From: JARDZI01 sp041639705
GTDB taxonomy: Bacteria; Bacillota; Clostridia; Clostridiales; Caloramatoraceae
DNA length: 5,028 nt
Assembly (NCBI GenBank): GCA_041639705.1
Contig: JBEQBT010000250.1
Span: 1 to 5,028, forward strand
Direction of reading: 5' to 3'
In this document: one piece after another, positions 1 through 4,979 of the stretch
How the letters are laid out: each line of letters begins with the position of its first letter
How positions within the stretch are numbered: the stretch's first letter is position 1
Notes under the pieces: generated by a model
The model's input: only the letters and a program-made list of their open reading frames with translations
The model's database searches: none
Told to the model about the DNA's origin: nothing
Position numbers and translations under genes: made by a program

Positions 1-17
1 GTGTGCTCTTCCGATCT
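1..17 (+). other. Illumina adapter remnant (not biological)
   Basis: The first 17 bases, GTGTGCTCTTCCGATCT, are identical to the 3' end of the standard Illumina TruSeq read-2 (multiplexing) adapter. Native sequence therefore begins at about base 18, and only about 26 native bases precede the yebC start codon. Nothing upstream of yebC, including its promoter, can be inferred. The identity is from memory of the adapter sequence; a 17-base exact match at the very edge of a contig is hard to explain otherwise. Confidence 0.95.
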
Positions 18-30
18 AATACCATATATG

Positions 31-37
31 GGGGGAG
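31..37 (+). promoter_or_regulatory. G-run ribosome binding site of yebC
   Basis: GGGGGAG lies six bases before the ATG at 44. It departs from AGGAGG by a G run but can still pair with the 16S tail using one G-U pair. The ruvC site (1791-1797) has the same G-run form. It supports the 44 start, which gives the family N-terminus MSGHSKWANIK. Confidence 0.7.
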
Positions 38-43
38 TTAAAT

Positions 44-787
44 ATGTCAGGACATTCAAAATGGGCTAATATAAAACGTAAAAAAGGAAAAACAGATGCA
101 GCTAGAGGTAAGGTATTTACTAAGCTAGGCAAGGAAATTATGGTTGCAGTTAAAGAAGGAGGTCCAAATCTAGATGGCAATAGTAGATTGAGAGATGCTG
201 TAGCAAAGGCTAAATCCAATAACATGGCTACTGATACAATTACTAGAGCTATAAAGAAAGCATCTGGAGATATGGATGGTGCAAGTTATGAAGAAATAAT
301 TTATGAAGGATATGGACCATCAGGTGCAGCAGTAATAGTTCAATGTCTAACTGATAATAAAAACAGAACTGCCGGTGATGTGAGGCATACCTTTGACAAA
401 TATGGTGGAAATATGGGTACTTCAGGCTGCGTTTCCTTTATGTTTGAAAAAAAAGGTGTACTAGCTATAGAGAAGCAGAATAATATGGATGAGGATGAAC
501 TTATGATGATGGCACTTGATGCAGGTGCAGAGGATTTCACGTCTGATGAGGACATTTACGAAATAATAACCTCTCCAGAGGATTTTTCAGCCGTAAGAGA
601 AGTACTAGAGAATAATGGCCTTGAATTTGCAGAAGCTGATATGTCAATGATACCAAGCACATATATTTCACTTGATAATGACACTGCAGGAAGATTTGAA
701 AAGCTTATAGATATGTTTGATGACAACGATGATGTGCAAAATGTATGGCATAACGCAGAGTTCCCAGAGGGATGGGGAGAAGAATAA
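44..787 (+). CDS. yebC: YebC/PmpR/TACO1 family protein
   Basis: This is a complete 247-residue protein, the usual length for the family. It opens with the signature GHSKWANIK (residues 3-11), followed by a basic helical N-terminal domain (to about 75). The two alpha/beta domains include the conserved EGYGPSGAAVIV stretch (88-99), the NRTAGDVRHTF region (107-117) and the C-terminal end with NVWHNAEFPE. The GHSKW opening marks the YebC_I type rather than the YeeI-like YebC_II type. Family members were long annotated as transcriptional regulators. More recent work on bacterial and mitochondrial (TACO1) members points to a cytoplasmic, ribosome-linked role in easing stalls, notably at proline stretches; the role of this copy is inference. 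yebC stands just upstream of ruvC in many bacteria, including E. coli; here one BofC-like gene intervenes. The reading frame is intact. Confidence 0.95.
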   Translation: MSGHSKWANIKRKKGKTDAARGKVFTKLGKEIMVAVKEGGPNLDGNSRLRDAVAKAKSNNMATDTITRAIKKASGDMDGASYEEIIYEGYGPSGAAVIVQCLTDNKNRTAGDVRHTFDKYGGNMGTSGCVSFMFEKKGVLAIEKQNNMDEDELMMMALDAGAEDFTSDEDIYEIITSPEDFSAVREVLENNGLEFAEADMSMIPSTYISLDNDTAGRFEKLIDMFDDNDDVQNVWHNAEFPEGWGEE

Positions 788-802
788 AGTATATATTATT
801 TT

Positions 803-842
803 AAACCACCAATTTGTTTTGTAAAGATTGGCGGTTTTATTA
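803..842 (+). terminator. Imperfect hairpin, possible yebC terminator
   Basis: The left arm AAACCACCAAT (803-813) pairs with ATTGGCGGTTT (827-837) over 11 positions with one A-C mismatch (808 against 832). A T-rich tail (TTTTATTAT, from 835) follows. It lies 15 bases after the yebC stop, a natural place for transcription to end. The mismatch becomes a G-U wobble in minus-strand RNA, so the hairpin could act in both directions, but no minus-strand gene is evident. The tail is interrupted by A, so efficiency may be modest. Confidence 0.55.
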
Positions 843-859
843 TAAGAACATAATGGCAA

Positions 860-881
860 TATATGCATATACTGTGTATAT
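860..881. repeat. Two overlapping AT-rich palindromes
   Basis: TATATGCATATA (860-871) is a perfect 12-base palindrome. Overlapping it, ATATAC-TGT-GTATAT (867-881) is a perfect dyad with six-base arms. The second dyad covers the -35 element of the candidate promoter at 875-904, which is where a regulator could bind. AT-rich spacers produce such symmetry by chance fairly often, so an operator role is only a suggestion. Confidence 0.4.
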
Positions 882-904
882 AAGTTAAAAAAGTGGGCAT
901 AATA
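875..904 (+). promoter_or_regulatory. Candidate forespore sigma-F/sigma-G promoter
   Basis: TGTATA (875-880) is followed after 17 bases by CATAATA (898-904), close to the sigma-G pattern of TGAATA, about 17 bases, then CATNNTA. The same stretch fits the sigma-F form: GTATA (876-880), and GGGCATAATA (895-904) satisfies GGNNANANTR, with a spacer of 14 against the usual 15 or so. Dual sigma-F/sigma-G recognition is known for Bacillus bofC, and this promoter faces a BofC-like gene. The predicted start site (about 910-912) leaves a very short leader that begins around the ribosome binding site. That is tight but not impossible. Confidence 0.5.
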
Positions 905-910
905 AATCTG

Positions 911-919
911 AAAGGAGGA
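911..919 (+). promoter_or_regulatory. Strong ribosome binding site deciding the BofC-like start
   Basis: AAAGGAGGA, with AGGAGG at 913-918, sits seven bases before the ATG at 926. An in-frame GTG at 893 would put this site inside the coding sequence and overlap the candidate -10 element, so 926 is the start. Confidence 0.85.
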
Positions 920-925
920 TTTATT

Positions 926-1495
926 ATGATTCAAAAACGTTTTGCTGTGATTTTAGTTTTAACCTTTACACTTATAATAAGTTTCATTGGAGGATACTTT
1001 GCTACAAAGTATTATAATAGAAATGCTGAGGATCAAAATGCAAATGCAACTGCTGAGGCTGCAAATCTTCTTTCAAATCGTGACTTAATAAATGAAAACA
1101 CACAGATATTAAAAAGAATGACATATAATAAAAATGGAGCAATGTTTTCGAAGGAATTAGAAGAAAAGCCAACAAGTGATATTTTAGGAATGGATAAAGC
1201 AACTGCTGAAAATTATTTCAAGCTTCGAGGGTACAATCTTATTGAGTTTACAACTAAAGAAGTGGTAGTCAAAAAGGACTTTGATTCATGGCCTCCTGGA
1301 TGTTTTGTAATTAAGGGAAACAATGGCGTGATTGCTGTGTATGAAGTTGATGAGTCTGGAAATTTAAAGTTAAAGGAAAATACAGAGCTAAAATTAGAGA
1401 ACCTTCCTGAAGAGGATAGAAAAGAAGTAGAGTTGGGGAAAATATTTGAATCCTTAGATGAAGCATACTGGCTGCTAGAAGAATATAGTTCTTAG
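926..1495 (+). CDS. Membrane-anchored BofC-like protein (BofC C-terminal domain)
   Basis: This 189-residue protein has a short basic N-terminus (MIQKR), one hydrophobic segment at about 7-26 and no clear signal-peptidase site, so it is probably anchored with its bulk outside the membrane. Residues 31-52 look like a polar linker. Residues 55-188 follow the layout of BofC-like proteins: NENTQILKRMTY, then YFKLRGYNLIEF (97-108), a beta-strand region, GNNGVIAVYEV (131-141) and a closing helical stretch ending EEYSS. The last part lines up by eye with Bacillus BofC, which has VSDNGVIS and ends MKTYSG. In Bacillus, BofC acts in the forespore and restrains SpoIVB signalling in the pro-sigma-K checkpoint; whether this protein does so is inference. 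Bacillus BofC is secreted, not anchored. Upstream lies a candidate sigma-F/G promoter. Its place before the ruv genes matches Bacillus bofC-ruvA-ruvB. No profile search could be run. Confidence 0.72.
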   Translation: MIQKRFAVILVLTFTLIISFIGGYFATKYYNRNAEDQNANATAEAANLLSNRDLINENTQILKRMTYNKNGAMFSKELEEKPTSDILGMDKATAENYFKLRGYNLIEFTTKEVVVKKDFDSWPPGCFVIKGNNGVIAVYEVDESGNLKLKENTELKLENLPEEDRKEVELGKIFESLDEAYWLLEEYSS

Positions 1496-1536
1496 AAGAT
1501 TTTAACCAAAACATAAATGTTTTAGCAGAAATCTTC
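1495..1536 (+). other. Long AT-rich stem-loop at the BofC-like stop codon
   Basis: GAAGATTT (1495-1502) pairs perfectly with AAATCTTC (1529-1536). Inside it, AAAACA (1508-1513) pairs with TGTTTT (1518-1523), and internal loops of five bases separate the two stems on each side. The structure starts on the last base of the stop codon, so it would form in the 3' end of the transcript. It is low in GC and lacks a clean T run afterwards. A 3'-end stabilising hairpin or a weak terminator is possible. Confidence 0.4.
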
Positions 1537-1657
1537 AATTCTCTATTATATTGTCGGTGCTATGTGCTTACCTATTCTAGAAATTCCAGCAGTAATGAAA
1601 ACCTAATGCTAGGATAAAAAATATTAAGTCTGTAATATATTATAAGAAACTCTTGAC
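1537..1657. other. Intergenic stretch with no recognised gene
   Basis: I see no ORF, tRNA or riboswitch signature here. It contains a small inverted repeat CCTA-ATGC-TAGG (1602-1613), a ten-base AT palindrome TAATATATTA (1633-1642) and a TTGACT hexamer (1653-1658) that resembles a -35 box. A weak TTGTCG (1551-1556), 16-base spacer, TATTCT (1573-1578) pair is too poor to call a promoter. Confidence 0.5.
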
Positions 1658-1723
1658 TTTATTAAGCTATTTAGCGGGCGAACACTGTTCGCCCCTACAT
1701 TTTTTATAATAGTAGCTTATAAA
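1658..1723. repeat. Nested inverted repeats around a GC-rich palindrome
   Basis: The outer arms TTTATTAAGCTA (1658-1669) and TAGCTTATAAA (1713-1723) are inverted copies that differ by one extra T. They enclose a GC-rich core palindrome (1672-1697) with GGGCGAAC and GTTCGCCC as arms. The core's base composition contrasts strongly with the AT-rich surroundings. From memory it resembles dispersed intergenic palindromes with a TAGGGGCGAAC-type core found in various bacterial genomes, so it may be a small MITE-like or REP-like unit. No second copy exists in this window, so mobility is unproven. Confidence 0.45.
1672..1705 (+). terminator. GC-rich hairpin plus T run, likely terminator
   Basis: GGGCGAAC (1676-1683) pairs perfectly with GTTCGCCC (1687-1694) around an ACT loop. 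The stem extends by TAG (1672-1674) with CTA (1695-1697), leaving C1675 bulged. Two bases later comes a run of six T (1700-1705). This is the most stable hairpin in the window. It would stop transcripts coming from the BofC-like gene before ruvC. It reads as a terminator on the plus strand only, because the minus strand has no T run after the stem. Confidence 0.6.
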
Positions 1724-1738
1724 TTCGGGAGTTTTTTA

Positions 1739-1767
1739 ATGCTAAAAACTATTATTAATGATATAAT
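1739..1767 (+). promoter_or_regulatory. Extended -10 promoter for the ruv operon
   Basis: TGATATAAT (1759-1767) is a perfect extended -10 element (TGN plus TATAAT). The hexamer 17 bases upstream, ATGCTA (1739-1744), matches the -35 consensus at only three of six positions, which is tolerable for an extended -10 promoter. The start site would be near 1774, downstream of the terminator at 1672-1705 and about 28 bases before the ruvC ATG. That is a normal leader and fits ruvC heading a new transcription unit. Confidence 0.55.
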
Positions 1768-1790
1768 ACTAATCGAACACACTTTCGTTT

Positions 1791-1797
1791 GGGGGAA
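1791..1797 (+). promoter_or_regulatory. G-run ribosome binding site of ruvC
   Basis: GGGGGAA lies just upstream of the ATG at 1802 (four bases between). Its G-run form resembles the yebC site. It supports the 1802 start over the in-frame ATG at 1739, which has its own GGGAG (1727-1731) but would add 21 unconserved residues. Confidence 0.65.
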
Positions 1798-1801
1798 TTT
1801 T

Positions 1802-2296
1802 ATGATTATAATAGGTATAGATCCTGGAATTGCAATACTAGGATACGGAGTCTTGGAATATGTAAATAATAAATTTAAGACTATAGATTATGGCGCAGTG
1901 ATCACCACTCCAAAAAACTCAATGCCTGAGAGAATAGAAATAATTTTTAATTCTCTAGATGAGATTTTTAGTAAATATAAGCCTGATGCTGTATCATTTG
2001 AAGAATTGTTTTTTAATCAAAATGCCAAAACAGCACTTGTTGTAGGACAGGCAAGAGGAGCTGCTGTATTAGCTGCTCAAATAAAAAAAATTAATATATT
2101 TGAGTATACTCCACTTCAAGTTAAACAGGCGGTTACAGGATATGGTAGAGCAGATAAGAAGCAGATTCAGTATATGGTAAAAATGCTTTTAAACTTAAGA
2201 GAAGTGCCAAAGCCTGATGATGTTGCAGATGCTCTTGCAATAGGGATTTGCCATGGAAATTCAAGCCATGTAGGGGAAATGTTTAGAATAAAATGA
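1802..2296 (+). CDS. ruvC: Crossover junction endodeoxyribonuclease RuvC
   Basis: RuvC is the Holliday-junction resolvase. It acts as a Mg-dependent dimer that makes paired nicks in junctions held by RuvA and driven by RuvB. From the ATG at 1802 the protein is 164 residues, close to E. coli RuvC (173), and opens with the family signature GIDPG (5-9). The four catalytic acids are present in their expected places: D7, E67 (in SFEELFF), D140 and D143 (in DDVADALAIG). The conserved NAKTALVVGQARGAAV block (74-89) and QVKQAVTGYGRADK (106-119) are also intact. An in-frame ATG at 1739 would add 21 residues ahead of GIDPG, and the likely promoter -10 at 1762-1767 would then lie inside the gene, so the shorter form is preferred. 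The stop codon's last base begins the ruvA ribosome binding site. Presence of ruvC argues against Bacilli. Confidence 0.95.
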   Translation: MIIIGIDPGIAILGYGVLEYVNNKFKTIDYGAVITTPKNSMPERIEIIFNSLDEIFSKYKPDAVSFEELFFNQNAKTALVVGQARGAAVLAAQIKKINIFEYTPLQVKQAVTGYGRADKKQIQYMVKMLLNLREVPKPDDVADALAIGICHGNSSHVGEMFRIK

Positions 2297-2305
2297 GGTG
2301 ATTTT

Positions 2306-2896
2306 GTGATAGCATATATTAGAGGATTAATAGAAGAGTATGGAGAAGATTATATTGTTATAGACAATAATGGAATAGGTTATTATATTTCAATGCCCGT
2401 TAATGAGATTGAATGTGTAAAGGGGCAAAAGGGTATTGTAAAAATAAATACCTATCATTACGTTAGGGAAGACTCAATAGATTTGTTTGGCTTTTTAGAA
2501 AAGGACGGCCTAAATATGTTTAAATTATTACTAAATATTTCAGGAGTTGGACCAAAGGCTGCACTCTCAATGCTTTCAGCTCTATCTCCTCAAAATATAA
2601 CACTTGCGATAATAACCGGAGATGAAAAAGCTCTTTGCAAAGCACAGGGGGTTGGGAAAAAACTAGCTCAACGAATAATACTTGAATTGAAGGATAAATT
2701 TAAAAATTATGATTTTCAATCAAAGGATGAGGGAGAATCAATACTGGCTAATGATTCAATGGAAGCAATTAGTGCATTAATGTCCTTAGGATATACAAGA
2801 CAGGAGGCAGCCTTAGCAATTAAAAAAGTTGGTACTGAAGATAAAGATATTAAGGAAATTGTTAAGCTCGCATTAAAAGCTTTAATGAAGGGATAG
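2306..2896 (+). CDS. ruvA: Holliday junction branch migration protein RuvA
   Basis: RuvA binds four-way junctions as a tetramer or octamer and loads the RuvB motor. This 196-residue protein is close to E. coli RuvA (203). It has an N-terminal OB-fold (1 to about 63) starting MIAYIRG; the acidic pin residues E55 and D56 in HYVREDSIDLFGF match the E. coli positions exactly. Two helix-hairpin-helix motifs follow, ISGVGPKAAL (78-87) and AQGVGKKLAQRI (113-124). After a flexible linker (about 136-148), the RuvB-binding domain III spans about 150-196 (DSMEAISALMSLGYTRQEAALAIKKV). The start is GTG, nine bases after the ruvC stop. The site AGGTGA (2296-2301) begins on the last base of the ruvC TGA, so translation is probably coupled. 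No alteration is visible. Confidence 0.96.
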   Translation: MIAYIRGLIEEYGEDYIVIDNNGIGYYISMPVNEIECVKGQKGIVKINTYHYVREDSIDLFGFLEKDGLNMFKLLLNISGVGPKAALSMLSALSPQNITLAIITGDEKALCKAQGVGKKLAQRIILELKDKFKNYDFQSKDEGESILANDSMEAISALMSLGYTRQEAALAIKKVGTEDKDIKEIVKLALKALMKG

Positions 2897-2905
2897 GTGG
2901 TTTGA

Positions 2906-3907
2906 ATGGATGAGAGGATTATTACCTCTGAATTCAGCTATGATGATATTGATATTGAAAGAAGTCTAAGACCCAAAACCTTAAGTGAGTATATAGGCCA
3001 GGAGAAGGTTAAAGAAAAGCTGAGTATATTTATTCAAGCAGCGAAAAATAGAGGAGAAGCCCTAGACCATGTATTGCTATATGGACCCCCAGGACTTGGG
3101 AAAACAACTCTTGCAAATATAATATCAAATGAAAGTGGAGTTGGAATTAGAATTACTTCAGGCCCTGCAATAGAAAGACCAGGAGATTTAGCTGCAATAC
3201 TAACAAACCTTAGTGATAAGGATGTTTTATTTATTGATGAAATACATAGGCTAAATAAAAGTGTAGAAGAAATTCTTTATCCTGCAATGGAAGACTATGC
3301 TTTGGATATAATAATAGGAAAGGGTCCTAGTGCGAGATCTATTAGAATCGATTTACCCAAATTTACATTGATTGGAGCAACAACAAGGGCTGGAATGTTA
3401 ACTTCTCCATTAAGGGATAGGTTTGGAGTAATAATGAGGCTTGAACTTTATAATACTGATGAGTTAGCATTCATAGTAAAGCGATCTGCTGGAATACTAA
3501 ATATAGGGATAGATGAGGGCGGAGCAGTAGAAATCGCCAGAAGGTCAAGGGGAACTCCAAGAATAGCAAACAGACTGTTAAAAAGAGTAAGAGACTATGC
3601 AGAAGTCAGAGGAAATGGATACATAGATCATAAAACCTCAGGTGAAGCATTGGATTTATTAGAGATAGATAAACTAGGACTTGATAATATAGATAGAAAA
3701 ATGCTACTTGCTCTAATAGAAAAGTTTGAAGGGGGACCTGTGGGAATAGACACACTTGCATATTCGATAGGTGAAGAAAATGAAACTATTGAGGATGTAT
3801 ATGAACCATATCTTCTTCAAATTGGTTTTATAAACAGAACACCTAGGGGAAGGGTTGTTACAAAACTTGCATATGAACATTTTGGATTAAAACATACAGA
3901 GGAGTAA
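2906..3907 (+). CDS. ruvB: Holliday junction branch migration ATPase RuvB
   Basis: RuvB is the hexameric AAA+ motor that drives branch migration with RuvA. The protein has 333 residues, against 336 in E. coli. Visible motifs are Walker A GPPGLGKT (60-67), Walker B VLFIDEIH (107-114), the RuvA-contacting beta-hairpin region (about 135-153), sensor 1 GATTRAG (157-163), the arginine finger R170 in SPLRDRF (167-173), sensor 2 RGTPRIANRLL (215-225), and the C-terminal winged helix with GGPVGIDTLA (276-285) and GFINRTPRGR (307-316). The ATG lies nine bases after the ruvA stop. Its ribosome binding site AGGTGG (2895-2900) reuses the AG of the ruvA TAG. All catalytic elements are intact, so the full RuvABC set should be functional. 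Confidence 0.97.
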   Translation: MDERIITSEFSYDDIDIERSLRPKTLSEYIGQEKVKEKLSIFIQAAKNRGEALDHVLLYGPPGLGKTTLANIISNESGVGIRITSGPAIERPGDLAAILTNLSDKDVLFIDEIHRLNKSVEEILYPAMEDYALDIIIGKGPSARSIRIDLPKFTLIGATTRAGMLTSPLRDRFGVIMRLELYNTDELAFIVKRSAGILNIGIDEGGAVEIARRSRGTPRIANRLLKRVRDYAEVRGNGYIDHKTSGEALDLLEIDKLGLDNIDRKMLLALIEKFEGGPVGIDTLAYSIGEENETIEDVYEPYLLQIGFINRTPRGRVVTKLAYEHFGLKHTEE

Positions 3908-3943
3908 AAATATAAGTGACATTTATGATACAGAGGTGAAAGA

Positions 3944-4969
3944 ATGAAGGTACAGGATTTTAATTTTGAATTACCAGAGGAGCTTATAGCCCAGGATCCA
4001 ATAGAAAAAAGAGATGAATCCAGACTGTTAGTGCTTCATAAAGCTGAGAATACCATTGAGCATAGGGTTTTTAAGGAAGTAATAGATTATTTAAACCCTG
4101 GTGACTGTCTTGTTCTAAACAACAGCAGGGTAATACCAGCAAGGCTGCATGGAGTTAGGTCAGATACGGGAGCACATATGGAATTTGTACTACTTAGAAG
4201 AATTGATAAGGATAGATGGGAAACCCTTGTAAAACCAGGTAAAAAAGCAAAAACAGGGAGCAAGTTTGTATTTGGAAATGGAGAACTAAAGTGTCAAATA
4301 ATTAGTAATACAGATGCTGGTGGAAGAATAATAGAGTTTGAGTATAAGGGAATATTCGAAGAAATACTTGATTTGCTAGGAGAGATGCCCCTGCCTCCAT
4401 ATATTAAGCATAAGCTTAAGGATAAGGAAAGATACCAGACTGTCTACTCAAAGGTGGAGGGTTCAGCCGCAGCACCAACAGCAGGACTGCATTTCACTAA
4501 TGAACTATTGGATAATATGAAGTTAAAGGGAATTAAAATTGCATATTTAACCCTTCATGTTGGTCTAGGAACCTTTAGGCCTGTAAAGGTTGAAGATATA
4601 GAAAACCATTTAATGCATTCAGAGTTTTATACCATTGATTCTGAAAATGCAGATTTAATCAACAGTGCAAAGATGAGTGGAAAACGAGTTATTGCAGTTG
4701 GAACTACTTCATGTAGAACCTTGGAAACCATAGGAGATGTTAATGGAATGCTGCAGCCCTCCACTGGATGGACTGATATATTTATTTACCCTGGATATAA
4801 GTTTAAGGTAGTTGATGCACTAATTACTAATTTTCACTTGCCCGAGTCTACACTTATAATGCTTGTAAGTGCACTTGCAGGCAGGGAAATGGTGATGGAA
4901 GCCTATAAGGCTGCAGTTGAAGAAAAATACAGATTTTATAGTTTTGGAGATGCTATGTTTATAGTTTAG
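3944..4969 (+). CDS. queA: S-adenosylmethionine:tRNA ribosyltransferase-isomerase QueA
   Basis: QueA transfers and isomerises the ribosyl group of S-adenosylmethionine onto preQ1 at position 34 of tRNA, giving epoxyqueuosine, the step after Tgt in queuosine synthesis. The 341-residue protein is near the family norm (E. coli 356). It opens MKVQDFNFELPEELIAQDP and carries LNNSRVIPARL (58-68), GEMPLPPYI (146-154), the highly conserved AAPTAGLHFT (176-185), LHVGLGTFRPV (204-214), GTTSCRTLET (253-262), NFHLPESTLIMLVSAL (296-311) and YRFYSFGDAM (329-338). The spacing to ruvB is 36 bases, the widest in the operon, with GAGGTGA (3933-3939) as ribosome binding site. The gap shows no terminator, so co-transcription with ruvCAB is likely. 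The ruvAB-queA-tgt order is common in Firmicutes. Confidence 0.97.
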   Translation: MKVQDFNFELPEELIAQDPIEKRDESRLLVLHKAENTIEHRVFKEVIDYLNPGDCLVLNNSRVIPARLHGVRSDTGAHMEFVLLRRIDKDRWETLVKPGKKAKTGSKFVFGNGELKCQIISNTDAGGRIIEFEYKGIFEEILDLLGEMPLPPYIKHKLKDKERYQTVYSKVEGSAAAPTAGLHFTNELLDNMKLKGIKIAYLTLHVGLGTFRPVKVEDIENHLMHSEFYTIDSENADLINSAKMSGKRVIAVGTTSCRTLETIGDVNGMLQPSTGWTDIFIYPGYKFKVVDALITNFHLPESTLIMLVSALAGREMVMEAYKAAVEEKYRFYSFGDAMFIV

Positions 4970-4973
4970 GAGG
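4968..4973 (+). promoter_or_regulatory. Ribosome binding site of tgt, overlapping the queA stop
   Basis: AGGAGG begins with the AG of the queA TAG stop. Two in-frame ATGs follow, at 4977 (three bases away) and 4980 (six bases away). The spacing favours 4980. Confidence 0.8.
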
Positions 4974-4979
4974 AATATG

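Noticed and set aside
893..925. GTG at 893 as the start of the BofC-like gene
   Set aside because: It would place the strong AAAGGAGGA site (911-919) and the candidate -10 inside the coding region. ATG 926 has ideal spacing and gives a clean basic-then-hydrophobic N-terminus.
668..934. Minus-strand ORF of 88 codons across the yebC end and the spacer
   Set aside because: It has no convincing ribosome binding site, overlaps conserved yebC codons, and its translation is the biased product of AT-rich DNA read on the wrong strand.
1311..1538. Minus-strand ORF of 75 codons inside the BofC-like gene
   Set aside because: It lies antisense to a well-supported gene, with no recognisable motif and no promoter seen.
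1551..1613. Structured RNA or riboswitch in the BofC-like to ruvC spacer
   Set aside because: Only short isolated inverted repeats are visible, with no conserved riboswitch, T-box or tRNA pattern.
3887..3916. Possible internal promoter before queA (TTAAAA, 18 bases, TATAAG)
   Set aside because: The -35 matches at only four of six positions, and the boxes fall in AT-rich DNA at the ruvB end, where such pairs arise by chance. It is kept only as a weak possibility.
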